From Mesorhizobium sp. (GTDB taxonomy: Bacteria > Pseudomonadota > Alphaproteobacteria > Rhizobiales > Rhizobiaceae), in NCBI RefSeq assembly GCF_004962245.1, contig NZ_SUHQ01000020.1, positions 62,001 through 126,000 on the forward strand: a stretch of DNA of 64,000 nt. The letters are read 5' to 3'. Below, one piece after another: positions 56,413 to 64,000 of this stretch (positions within the stretch are counted from its first letter, which is position 1; each line of letters starts with the position of its first letter). The notes beneath the pieces are model-generated. The model had not been told where the DNA came from. It worked only from the letters and a program-made list of their open reading frames with translations, and searched no databases. The translations under genes and the position numbers were made by a program.

Positions 56413-58398
56413 ATGAAAACCATCACTGAATTTCCGCGCAAGGTTGTCGAATTTCCGGACATGGGGATCGTCATGCCGGACGGCTGCCGGCTGTCGGCGC
56501 GGGTGTGGATGCCGGTCGACGCGGCCGACGATCCGGTGCCGGCGATCCTCGAGCACTTGCCCTATCGCAAGCGCGACGGCACGATCTTTCGCGATCAGCT
56601 GACGCATCCCTATTTCGCCGGCCACGGCTACGCCTCGATCCGCGTCGACATGCGCGGCAATGGCGATTCCGAAGGGCTGATGGACGACGAATATTCCGAG
56701 CAGGAATTGCAGGACGCCTGCAATGTGATCGCCTGGGCGGCGGCCCAGCCCTGGTGCAACGGCAATGTCGGCATGATGGGCATCTCCTGGGGCGGCTTCA
56801 ATTGCCTGCAGGTGGCGGCCAAGCGGCCGCCGGCGCTGAAGGCGGTGATCAGCCTGTGTTCGACCGTCGACCGCTACGCCGACGACATCCACTACAAGGG
56901 CGGCTGCCTGCTGATCGAGAATTTCGGCTGGGCCTCGACCATGCTGTCCTATTCGTCGCGGCCGCCGGACCCGCTGCTGGCCGGTGACAACAGATGGCGC
57001 GACCTGTGGCTGACCCGGCTGGAGAACCAGCCCTTCCTGGCGCCGCTGTGGCTGAAGCACCAGCACCGCGACGCCTATTGGAAGCGCGGTTCGATCTGCG
57101 AGGACTATTCCGCCATCCAAGCCGCCGTGCTGTCGATCGGCGGCTGGCACGACGGCTATCGCAACACCATTTCCCATCTCGCCGCCAATATCGAGGCGGC
57201 GGTCAAGGGCATCGTCGGGCCCTGGATCCACAAATACCCGCATTATGCCGCGCCCGAACCGCGCATCGGCTTCCTGCAGGAGGCCTTGCGCTGGTGGGAC
57301 CGCTGGCTGAAGGGCATCGACACCGGTGTCGAGGCCGACCCCGCCTACCGCGCCTATGTGATGGACAGTGTCCGTCCCGCGCGCTGGCATCCGGAGCGGC
57401 CGGGCCGCTGGGTCGCGGAAAACGCCTGGCCATCGCCGAACATTAAGACGCGGGAGATCGAGCTGATCCCTGAAGGCGCCCAGCCCGCAATCGTCGCTTC
57501 GCCGCAAAGCTGCGGCCTTGCCGGCGGCGAATATTTTCCCTTCACCTTCGGCCCGGAACTGCCGGGCGATCAGCGCCCCGATGACGCATTGTCGGTGTGT
57601 TTCGACCAGCCGGCGCTGGCGGAAGCGATCGACATTGTCGGCGCGCCGGAAGTGCTGGTCAGGGTCTCGTCTGACAGACCGCAGGCGAACATCGCCATCC
57701 GGCTGTGCGACGTCCATCCGGACGGCGCGTCCGAACTGATCTCCTACGGCGTGCTCAACCTGACGCACCGCAACTCGCACGAATTCCCGCTTGCGCTGGT
57801 GCCGGGCGAAACCGTCACCGCCCGGGTCGTGCTCGACCAATGCGCCTATCGCGTGCCGGCCGGACATCGCCTGCGCATTGCCGTATCGAACGCCTACTGG
57901 CCGATGATCTGGCCATCGCCGGAACCGGTTCGGCTCGAGCTGTCGGCAGCGACGTTGATGCTGCCGCAGCGCCCCCTGGCGCAAGGCGACGAAGTCACGT
58001 TCCCCACGCCCGAGGCAGCCGCACCCTGGGCAACCGAAACGATCCGCGCCGCCAAGTCCGAGCGCCACGTCGATCGCGACGAAAAGACCGGGAAGATCAC
58101 GCTTTCCATCGTCGACGATTTTGGCGAGGTGCGCGATCTGGAACATGGCCTCGCCAATGGCAGCATCGCCCGTGAGACATGGGCGATCCATCCTGACAAT
58201 CCGCTGGCAGCGTCGGGCAAGACGCATTGGACGCAAACGCTGTCGCGAAATGGATGGTCGGTGCGCACCGAAACATCAGCCGAAATGCGATCCGACGCGC
58301 AAAACATCATGGTTAGCGCCAGAATTGAGGCCTATGAAGGCGAAAAACTGGTTTTCGAGCGCAATTTCGAGGAGAAAATCCCACGCGCGCTGCTTTGA
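56413..58398 (+). CDS. CocE/NonD family hydrolase (peptidase S15 type)
   Basis: A 661-residue serine hydrolase related to cocaine esterase and X-Pro dipeptidyl peptidase. The nucleophile elbow is MMGISWGGFNCLQ, with DMRGNGDSEG before it and the acid/histidine region GWHDGYRN and GPWIHKYPHYA after. A beta-rich C-terminal jelly-roll domain (from about residue 300) is typical. No signal peptide, so it is cytoplasmic. It lies 83 bases after the deaminase and 155 before a peptide-type ABC transporter, which suggests that it hydrolyses an imported amide or peptide-like compound. Confidence 0.92.
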   Translation: MKTITEFPRKVVEFPDMGIVMPDGCRLSARVWMPVDAADDPVPAILEHLPYRKRDGTIFRDQLTHPYFAGHGYASIRVDMRGNGDSEGLMDDEYSEQELQDACNVIAWAAAQPWCNGNVGMMGISWGGFNCLQVAAKRPPALKAVISLCSTVDRYADDIHYKGGCLLIENFGWASTMLSYSSRPPDPLLAGDNRWRDLWLTRLENQPFLAPLWLKHQHRDAYWKRGSICEDYSAIQAAVLSIGGWHDGYRNTISHLAANIEAAVKGIVGPWIHKYPHYAAPEPRIGFLQEALRWWDRWLKGIDTGVEADPAYRAYVMDSVRPARWHPERPGRWVAENAWPSPNIKTREIELIPEGAQPAIVASPQSCGLAGGEYFPFTFGPELPGDQRPDDALSVCFDQPALAEAIDIVGAPEVLVRVSSDRPQANIAIRLCDVHPDGASELISYGVLNLTHRNSHEFPLALVPGETVTARVVLDQCAYRVPAGHRLRIAVSNAYWPMIWPSPEPVRLELSAATLMLPQRPLAQGDEVTFPTPEAAAPWATETIRAAKSERHVDRDEKTGKITLSIVDDFGEVRDLEHGLANGSIARETWAIHPDNPLAASGKTHWTQTLSRNGWSVRTETSAEMRSDAQNIMVSARIEAYEGEKLVFERNFEEKIPRALL

Positions 58399-58553
58399 GC
58401 GCTTATGGGGATTGGTCCAATTGCGACGTACGATTTACGCCACAGCATGTCGCATTCGGTCTTGCTTACGGCTTTCCCTTGCGGTCATTATTCTCCTCAC
58501 AAGAAACGAGAAGAACGGCCACAAGGTCGAACCAACAGAGTGAGGAACTCAAC

Positions 58554-60143
58554 ATGTCAAACGAACTGGAATTTCTCAGCCGGCGCGTCGCGTCCGGCAA
58601 GCTCAGCCGTCGTGATTTTCTCGGCCGGGCGGCAGCGCTCGGCGTCACCGCGACCTTCGCCAACACGCTGCTTTCAAATGCAGCGCGCGCTGCGGGCCCG
58701 GTCAAGGGCGGTATACTGAAGGCCGGCCTGGTCGGCGGCGAGTCCACCAACAGCCTCGATCCGGCCCTGTTCATGACCCAGGTGCCGTTCGCCTTCGGCA
58801 AGATGTGGGGTGAACTGATCGTCGAGCTTTCCCCGGAGGGCAATCTCGAGAACCGTATCGCCGAGGAGATCGGCTCGTCGGACGACGCCAAGACCTGGAC
58901 GCTGAAAATCCGTGACGGCGTCGAATTCCACAACGGCAAGACGGTGACCGCCGAGGACGTGGCCGCCACGCTCGAACGCCATTCGGACGAAAAGTCGAAG
59001 TCGGGCGCGCTCGGCTACATGAAGGGCATCGAGAGGATCAAGGCCAACGGCAAGGAAGTGGTGCTGACGCTGAAGGAACCCAATGCCGACCTGCCCTATC
59101 TGCTCAGCGACTACCACCTGATCGTCCAGCCCAATGGCGGCAAGGACGGAGCCGATGCCGGCATCTCGGCCGGACCTTACAAGATCACCACCAACGAGCC
59201 CGGCGTGCGTCACGGCGGCGAGCGTTTCGCCAATTACTGGCAGGCCGACAAGATGGGCCATGCCGACCAGATCGAGATCATCGTCATCAACGACGCCACG
59301 GCGCGCACGTCGGCCCTGCAGGGCGGCCAGGTCAACATGATCAACCGCGTCGAGCCGAAGATCGTCGACTTGATCAAGCGCCTGCCCGGCGTCACCATCC
59401 GCAACCATGCCGGCCCCGGCCACTACGTCTTCATCATGCACTGCAACACGGCGCCGTTCGACAACAACGATCTGCGCATGGCGCTGAAGCTGGCGATCGA
59501 CCGCGAGGAGATGCTCGACAAGATCCTCCGAGGCTATGGCTCGCTCGGCAACGACTTTCCGATCAACGCGGCCTATCCGCTGTTTTCCGACGATATCGAG
59601 CAGCGCAAATACGATCCCGACAAGGCCAAGTTCCACTACAAGAAGTCGGGCCATGACGGCGCCATCCTACTCAGGACATCGGATGTCGCCTTCCCCGGCG
59701 CCGTCGATGCCGCACAGCTCTTCCAGCAGAGCGCGGCCAAGGCCGGTATCACACTGGAGGTCAAGCGCGAACCGGGCGACGGCTACTGGTCGGAAGTCTG
59801 GAACAAGCAGCCTTTCTCCGCTTCTTACTGGGGCGGCCGGTCAACGCAGGACCAGATGTATTCGACCGCCTATCTGTCGACGGCGGACTGGAACGACACG
59901 CGTTTCCTGCGTCCGGATTTCGACAAGATGGTGCTGGCGGCGCGTGCCGAGCTCGACAACGACAAGCGCAAGGCGATGTATCGCGACATGGCGATGCTCG
60001 TCCGCGATGAGGGCGGCCTGATCCTGCCGATGTTCAACCAGTTCATCGACGCGACGGGCGCCAAGGTCGGCGGCTGGATCGACGATCCGCACCAGGAGCT
60101 GATGAACGGGTACGCTCTGGCAAAATGCTGGCTCGAAGCCTGA
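58554..60143 (+). CDS. ABC transporter substrate-binding protein (family 5, peptide type)
   Basis: A 529-residue periplasmic binding protein with a twin-arginine signal (LSRRDFLGRAAALG) and an alanine-rich end near AARA. SLDPALFMTQVPFAFGKMWGEL and EFHNGKTVTAEDVAATLERH are signatures of the SBP family 5 (DppA/OppA-like). The ATG at 58554 follows a GAGGAA sequence; the frame upstream to 58395 has no similarity. It opens the operon of two permeases and a fused ATPase. Its nearest relative in the window is the partial gene at 63745, which shares the same SRRDFLGRAAALGV lead. The 155 bases before it contain no other gene. Confidence 0.93.
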   Translation: MSNELEFLSRRVASGKLSRRDFLGRAAALGVTATFANTLLSNAARAAGPVKGGILKAGLVGGESTNSLDPALFMTQVPFAFGKMWGELIVELSPEGNLENRIAEEIGSSDDAKTWTLKIRDGVEFHNGKTVTAEDVAATLERHSDEKSKSGALGYMKGIERIKANGKEVVLTLKEPNADLPYLLSDYHLIVQPNGGKDGADAGISAGPYKITTNEPGVRHGGERFANYWQADKMGHADQIEIIVINDATARTSALQGGQVNMINRVEPKIVDLIKRLPGVTIRNHAGPGHYVFIMHCNTAPFDNNDLRMALKLAIDREEMLDKILRGYGSLGNDFPINAAYPLFSDDIEQRKYDPDKAKFHYKKSGHDGAILLRTSDVAFPGAVDAAQLFQQSAAKAGITLEVKREPGDGYWSEVWNKQPFSASYWGGRSTQDQMYSTAYLSTADWNDTRFLRPDFDKMVLAARAELDNDKRKAMYRDMAMLVRDEGGLILPMFNQFIDATGAKVGGWIDDPHQELMNGYALAKCWLEA

Positions 60144-60159
60144 GCCCGGCCTTGCGGAT

Positions 60160-61119
60160 ATGTCCTCACCCATCGTGAAACTGGTGGCCCAGCGCATTGC
60201 GCTGGGCATCCTCCTGCTGTTGGCCGTATCGGTCCTGATCTTCGCCGGCACCCAGATCCTGCCCGGCGATGTCGCGCAAGCCATCCTCGGACAGTCGGCG
60301 ACGCCGGAATCGCTCGCCAATCTGCGCGAGCAGCTCGGCCTCAACGACCCGGCCTTCATCCGCTATTTCCGCTGGCTCGGCGGCGTCGTGACCGGCGATC
60401 TCGGCACCGCGATGTCGAGCGGGCAGGATATTGCGACCTCGATCAAGGGGCGGTTGTGGAACACGCTGTTCCTCGCCTTCTGGGCGGCGGCCGTGGCTGT
60501 GCCGCTGGCGATCATCCTCGGCCTGATTGCCGTGCGCTACCGCAATGGCTGGGTCGACAAACTGATATCCGGATTGGCGCTCGCGTCGACGTCGTTTCCC
60601 GAATTCTTCATCGGTTATGTGCTCGTCTATTTCTTTGCCGTGAAGTACCAGATCTTCCCCGGCATCTCGACGGTCTATGACGGAATGCCTTTCGGCGAGC
60701 GCATGCAGGCGATCATGCTGCCGGCGGCGGCACTGACCCTGGTGGTGCTCGCCCACATGATGCGCATGACGCGCGCCGCGATCCTCAACGTCATGCAGTC
60801 GGCTTATGTGGAAACCGCCGAGCTCAAGGGGCTTTCGGCATTCGCCGTCATCCGCAGGCATGCCTTTCCCAATGCGATTGCACCGATCATCAACGTGGTG
60901 ATGCTCAACCTCGCCTACCTGATCGTCGGCGTCGTCGTGGTCGAGGTGATCTTCGTCTATCCGGGCATGGGGCAGTATCTCGTCGACCACGTCACCAAGC
61001 GCGACGTGCCGGTGGTGCAGGCGGTCGGCCTGATCTTCGCTGCCGTCTACATCAGCCTGAACATCATTGCGGACATAGCGGCGATCATCGCCAATCCGCG
61101 TCTCAGACACCCGAAATAG
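60160..61119 (+). CDS. ABC transporter permease (DppB type)
   Basis: A 319-residue permease with six helices. LGLNDPAFIRYFRWLGGVVTGDLG near residue 65 and the inner-membrane EAA-type loop AYVETAELKGLSAFAVIRRHAFPNA are typical of DppB-like proteins. It begins 16 bases after the binding protein stop codon and is followed 9 bases on by the second permease gene. Confidence 0.95.
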   Translation: MSSPIVKLVAQRIALGILLLLAVSVLIFAGTQILPGDVAQAILGQSATPESLANLREQLGLNDPAFIRYFRWLGGVVTGDLGTAMSSGQDIATSIKGRLWNTLFLAFWAAAVAVPLAIILGLIAVRYRNGWVDKLISGLALASTSFPEFFIGYVLVYFFAVKYQIFPGISTVYDGMPFGERMQAIMLPAAALTLVVLAHMMRMTRAAILNVMQSAYVETAELKGLSAFAVIRRHAFPNAIAPIINVVMLNLAYLIVGVVVVEVIFVYPGMGQYLVDHVTKRDVPVVQAVGLIFAAVYISLNIIADIAAIIANPRLRHPK

Positions 61120-61128
61120 GGAGCGGGC

Positions 61129-61953
61129 ATGCTCGACATAAAACGCATCCCCATCCCCGCGCTGATCGGCCTGGTGCTGACGGCACTGTTCGTTCTGGCG
61201 GCGATCTTCGCGCCGTGGATTGCGCCATACGGCAATGGCGAGATCGTCGGCGACGTCTGGGGACCGATGTCGGCGGCGCACTGGCTGGGTACCGACAATC
61301 TGGGTCGCGACCTTCTTTCGCGCATGATCTACGGCGCCCGCATCACGCTGTTCATCGCGGTGCTGGCCACCGCACTGTCCTTCTCGCTTGGCGCCATCCT
61401 AGGTTTCTCGGCGGCCGTTTTCGGCGGCTGGTTCGACACGCTTATGTCGCGTCTTGTCGATCTCCTGATGTCGATCCCGACGCTGATCATGGGCCTCGTC
61501 GTGCTCTCGGTGCTGCCATCCAATCTCGTGACGCTGATCCTGGTGATGGGTATTCTCGATTCGACCCGCGTCTATCGCTTGTCGCGCGCGGTCGCCGTCG
61601 ACATCAACGTCATGGATTTCGTCGAGGCGGCCAAGCTGCGCGGCGAAGGCAGCGTGTGGATCATCTTCCGCGAGATCCTGCCCAATGCGTTGTCGCCGCT
61701 GGTTTCGGAACTCGGCCTGCGCTTCATCTATGCTGTGCTCTTCCTGTCGACGCTCTCCTTCCTCGGCCTCGGCGTGCAGCCACCGGACGCCGACTGGGGC
61801 GGTATGGTCAAGGAGAACAAGGACGGCATCGTTTTCGGCATCGCGGCCGCACTCATCCCGGCAGCAGCGATCGCAGCGCTGGCGATCTCGGTCAACCTCG
61901 TCGCCGACTGGGTGCTGAACCGCACGACAAGCCTGAAGGGAGGACGCGGGTGA
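61129..61953 (+). CDS. ABC transporter permease (DppC type)
   Basis: A 274-residue permease. It begins with one hydrophobic helix and HWLGTDNLGRDLLSRMIYGAR, the DppC signature. The EAA loop is FVEAAKLRGEGSVWIIFREILPNALSPL and the C-terminal part reads LSFLGLGVQPPDADWGGMVKE. The stop codon overlaps the ATPase start (TGATG). Confidence 0.95.
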   Translation: MLDIKRIPIPALIGLVLTALFVLAAIFAPWIAPYGNGEIVGDVWGPMSAAHWLGTDNLGRDLLSRMIYGARITLFIAVLATALSFSLGAILGFSAAVFGGWFDTLMSRLVDLLMSIPTLIMGLVVLSVLPSNLVTLILVMGILDSTRVYRLSRAVAVDINVMDFVEAAKLRGEGSVWIIFREILPNALSPLVSELGLRFIYAVLFLSTLSFLGLGVQPPDADWGGMVKENKDGIVFGIAAALIPAAAIAALAISVNLVADWVLNRTTSLKGGRG

Positions 61954-63608
61954 TGGCTGATATCAAAGCGAAGTCCGACATCCTGCTCGACATCCGCAAT
62001 TTGCGCATCGAGGCAACGGTCTACCCGCCGGGCGAGCCACCGAAGAATATCACGCTTGTCCACGACGTCTCGCTGACGCTCGAGAAGGGCAAGGTGCTCG
62101 GCCTGATCGGCGAGTCCGGCGCCGGCAAGTCGACCATCGGCCTGTCGGCGATGGGCTATGGCCGCGGCGGCGTGCGCATCACCGGCGGCGAGGTCATCCT
62201 CAACGGCCGCGACATCCTCAAGGGCGGCAAGGAGGGTTTTCGCAAATTGCGCGGCCGCGAGGTCTGCTATGTCGCGCAATCGGCGGCGGCGGCTTTCAAC
62301 CCGGCGCACAGACTGATGGACCAGGTGGTCGAGGCGACGCTGCTGCACGGCACGGCGACGCGCGCCGCGGCCGAGAAACGTGCGGTCGCGCTGTTCAAGA
62401 AGCTCAGCCTGCCCAATCCCGAAAGCATCGGCGAACGCTTTCCCCACCAGGTGTCGGGCGGCCAGCTGCAGCGCGTGATGACGGCGATGGCGCTGTGTTC
62501 CGAACCCGACCTGATCGTCTTCGACGAGCCGACCACCGCGCTCGACGTGACGACGCAGATCGACGTGCTGGCGGCGATCAAGGACGCCATCCGCGACACC
62601 CATGTCGCGGCGCTCTACATCACCCACGACCTTGCCGTCGTCGCCCAGGTCTCGGACGAGATCATGGTGCTGCGCCATGGCCGGCTGGTCGAATGGGGCG
62701 GCACCCGCCAAATCATCAAGGAGCCGCGCCAGGAATACACCAATGCGCTGGTGTCGGTGCATGAGATCGAGCATCAGGAGCAGAAGCCCGGCACGACGCC
62801 GTTCCTGTCGGTCAAGAACATCACCGCCGCCTATGGCCGCAGCCATATCAAGGTGCTGAAGAACGTCTCGGTCGACATCTTTCCCGGCCAGACGCTGGCC
62901 GTCGTCGGCGAGTCCGGTTCGGGCAAGTCGACGCTGGCGCGCGCCATCACCGGCCTTCTGCCGCCCGAAGAGGGCACTGTCACCTTCGATGGACGTCCGC
63001 TCGCCAACCGGCTCGCTGACCGGCCGAAGGAGGATCTGCGCCAGTTGCAGATGATCTATCAGATGGCCGATGTGGCTATGAATCCGCGCCAGACCGTCGG
63101 CACCATCATCGGCCGGCCGCTCGAATTCTATTTCGGCATGCGCGGCAGGCAACGCGACGCCCGCGTTGCCGAACTGCTCGACAAGATCGAGATGGGCAAG
63201 GGTTTCATCGACCGCTACCCGGCCGAGCTTTCCGGCGGCCAGAAGCAGCGCGTCTGCATCGCCCGCTCGCTCGCCGCCAAGCCGAAGCTGATCATTTGCG
63301 ACGAGGTGACCTCGGCGCTCGACCCGCTGGTGGCCAACGGTATCCTGAAGCTGCTGCTCGAGCTGCAGAAAGAGGAAAACGTCGCCTATCTGTTCATCAC
63401 CCACGATCTCGCGACGGTGAAGTCGATCGCCGATTCGATCGCGGTGATGTATCGCGGCGAGGTGGTGCGCTACGGCGCGAAGAGCCAGGTGCTGACGCCG
63501 CCCTTCGACGCCTACACCGACCTTCTCTTGTCCTCGGTTCCCGAAATGGAGATCGGCTGGCTGGAAAAGGCGATCAAGGGACGGCGCATGGCCAGCGCGG
63601 GGAATTAG
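61953..63608 (+). CDS. Fused double ATP-binding protein of peptide-type ABC transporter
   Basis: A 551-residue protein joining two ABC ATPases (DppD- and DppF-like halves). The first half has Walker A GESGAGKST, signature VSGGQLQR and Walker B LIVFDEPTTALD. The second has GESGSGKST, LSGGQKQR and LIICDEVTSALD. The Q-loop regions are unusual: CYVAQSAAAAFNP and QMIYQMADVAMNPRQ, where most members have a DP-x-x-SLNP segment. The ATG at 61953 overlaps the stop of the second permease. Last gene of the transporter operon. Confidence 0.95.
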   Translation: MADIKAKSDILLDIRNLRIEATVYPPGEPPKNITLVHDVSLTLEKGKVLGLIGESGAGKSTIGLSAMGYGRGGVRITGGEVILNGRDILKGGKEGFRKLRGREVCYVAQSAAAAFNPAHRLMDQVVEATLLHGTATRAAAEKRAVALFKKLSLPNPESIGERFPHQVSGGQLQRVMTAMALCSEPDLIVFDEPTTALDVTTQIDVLAAIKDAIRDTHVAALYITHDLAVVAQVSDEIMVLRHGRLVEWGGTRQIIKEPRQEYTNALVSVHEIEHQEQKPGTTPFLSVKNITAAYGRSHIKVLKNVSVDIFPGQTLAVVGESGSGKSTLARAITGLLPPEEGTVTFDGRPLANRLADRPKEDLRQLQMIYQMADVAMNPRQTVGTIIGRPLEFYFGMRGRQRDARVAELLDKIEMGKGFIDRYPAELSGGQKQRVCIARSLAAKPKLIICDEVTSALDPLVANGILKLLLELQKEENVAYLFITHDLATVKSIADSIAVMYRGEVVRYGAKSQVLTPPFDAYTDLLLSSVPEMEIGWLEKAIKGRRMASAGN

Positions 63609-63744
63609 ACGCTCGCGATATTGCGGCTGGGAAAGCGCAACAAACGTTGCTTCCGTCATCTGGATGAAACCCGGCGCGAAGAGGATCAGCGCGAACGGGC
63701 GCCGCCCGTGCAAAAGCTGTTCTTCGTGAAAGGGGACTTGGACA

Positions 63745-64000
63745 ATGACGACTGAACTCGACCATCTCGCGGACCTTGCCGGCAAGGGCCGGATATCACG
63801 CCGCGACTTCCTCGGCCGCGCCGCGGCCCTTGGCGTATCGGCGGCGCTGGCGTCGACGCTGGCCGGCAAAGCCTTCGCCCAGACCCCAATGAAAGGCGGA
63901 ACGATCAAGGCCGGCCTGCAAGGCGGCGAATCGACCAATAGTCTCGATCCGGCGCTGAACCTCAGCCAGGTCACGTTCAGCTTCTGCAAGCAATGGGGCG
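63745..64000 (+). CDS. Second family 5 ABC substrate-binding protein, N-terminal part
   Basis: Starts with ATG at 63745 and runs off the window after about 85 residues. It has a twin-arginine signal (ISRRDFLGRAAALGVSAAL) ending near AFAQ and then GGTIKAGLQGGESTNSLDPAL. The first 80 residues align closely with those of the binding protein at 58554 (shared RRDFLGRAAALGV and GGESTNSLDPAL). It is therefore a paralogue, probably heading a second copy of the transporter cassette. Between 63609 and 63744 there is a GGGCGCC-type hairpin but no terminator that I would trust. Confidence 0.88.
   Translation, partial: MTTELDHLADLAGKGRISRRDFLGRAAALGVSAALASTLAGKAFAQTPMKGGTIKAGLQGGESTNSLDPALNLSQVTFSFCKQWG

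Noticed and set aside
56290-58236. A 648-residue open frame on the minus strand
   Set aside because: Antisense of the CocE hydrolase, no recognisable motif.
61728-63989. A 753-residue open frame on the minus strand across the ABC ATPase and the second binding protein
   Set aside because: It spans two genes with clear domains on the plus strand and is rich in Arg, His and Asp as expected from antisense frames.

Overview
The window is about 64 kb of GC-rich (roughly 63 %) chromosomal DNA from an alphaproteobacterium of the order Hyphomicrobiales, most likely a Mesorhizobium or close relative. This rests on protein character (three-subunit pntAA-pntAB-pntB transhydrogenase, aa3-oxidase subunit IV, TakP-type TRAP transporter, membrane urate hydroxylase PuuD) and on the short palindromic intergenic repeats (core TTTTCCGAAAACCGG). 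There is no rRNA, tRNA, CRISPR array, insertion sequence or prophage that I can see. Genes are dense, with many 1-8 bp overlaps.

Left part (1-18.5 kb), mostly housekeeping: the end of an NDUFA9-like reductase, a cytochrome P450, gyrB, an alpha/beta-hydrolase with membrane segments, the transhydrogenase operon, a cytochrome oxidase subunit IV, a 49-residue DUF3096 protein, an N-acyltransferase of the FeeM/LuxI fold beside a GGDEF-EAL c-di-GMP protein, a 1159-residue fused indolepyruvate ferredoxin oxidoreductase, a lipoprotein and a CGNR regulator.

Middle part (18.5-39.6 kb), accessory metabolism and regulation: a lone LivH-like permease; a TRAP transporter for 2-oxo acids whose permeases (plus strand) and binding protein (minus strand) converge on a shared hairpin, with a zinc alcohol dehydrogenase; a class-I amidotransferase; a LacI regulator with a 2-hydroxyacid dehydrogenase; an EamA exporter; AraC and two MarR regulators; an exported intradiol dioxygenase; a His-rich COG0523 GTPase with a WD40 protein; a class-III aminotransferase with a glutamine-synthetase-like ligase; and a UdgX-type uracil-DNA glycosylase.

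Right part (39.6-64 kb), a purine-degradation region: glycerate kinase, a UPF0303 protein, guanine deaminase, urate hydroxylase PuuD, a LysR regulator with two flavin monooxygenases, xdhC-xdhB-xdhA-uraH on the minus strand, then divergently a PuuE-UraD fusion, ureidoglycine aminohydrolase, ureidoglycolate lyase, a CDA-fold deaminase, a CocE-type hydrolase and a peptide-type ABC transporter. Together these can take guanine or xanthine through urate, 5-hydroxyisourate, OHCU and allantoin to allantoate, and ureidoglycine to glyoxylate. Glycerate kinase can feed glyoxylate-derived glycerate into central metabolism. Allantoate amidohydrolase is not in the window. A second, paralogous ABC binding protein starts at the right edge.

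The most unusual observation is an IR-bounded repeat of about 140 bp inserted in frame into xdhC (48098-48237), adding about 47 residues. A similar element of nearly equal size lies between genes at 33060-33205. A palindromic repeat also abuts the 5' end of a LacI gene that has no usual start codon for its DNA-binding domain.
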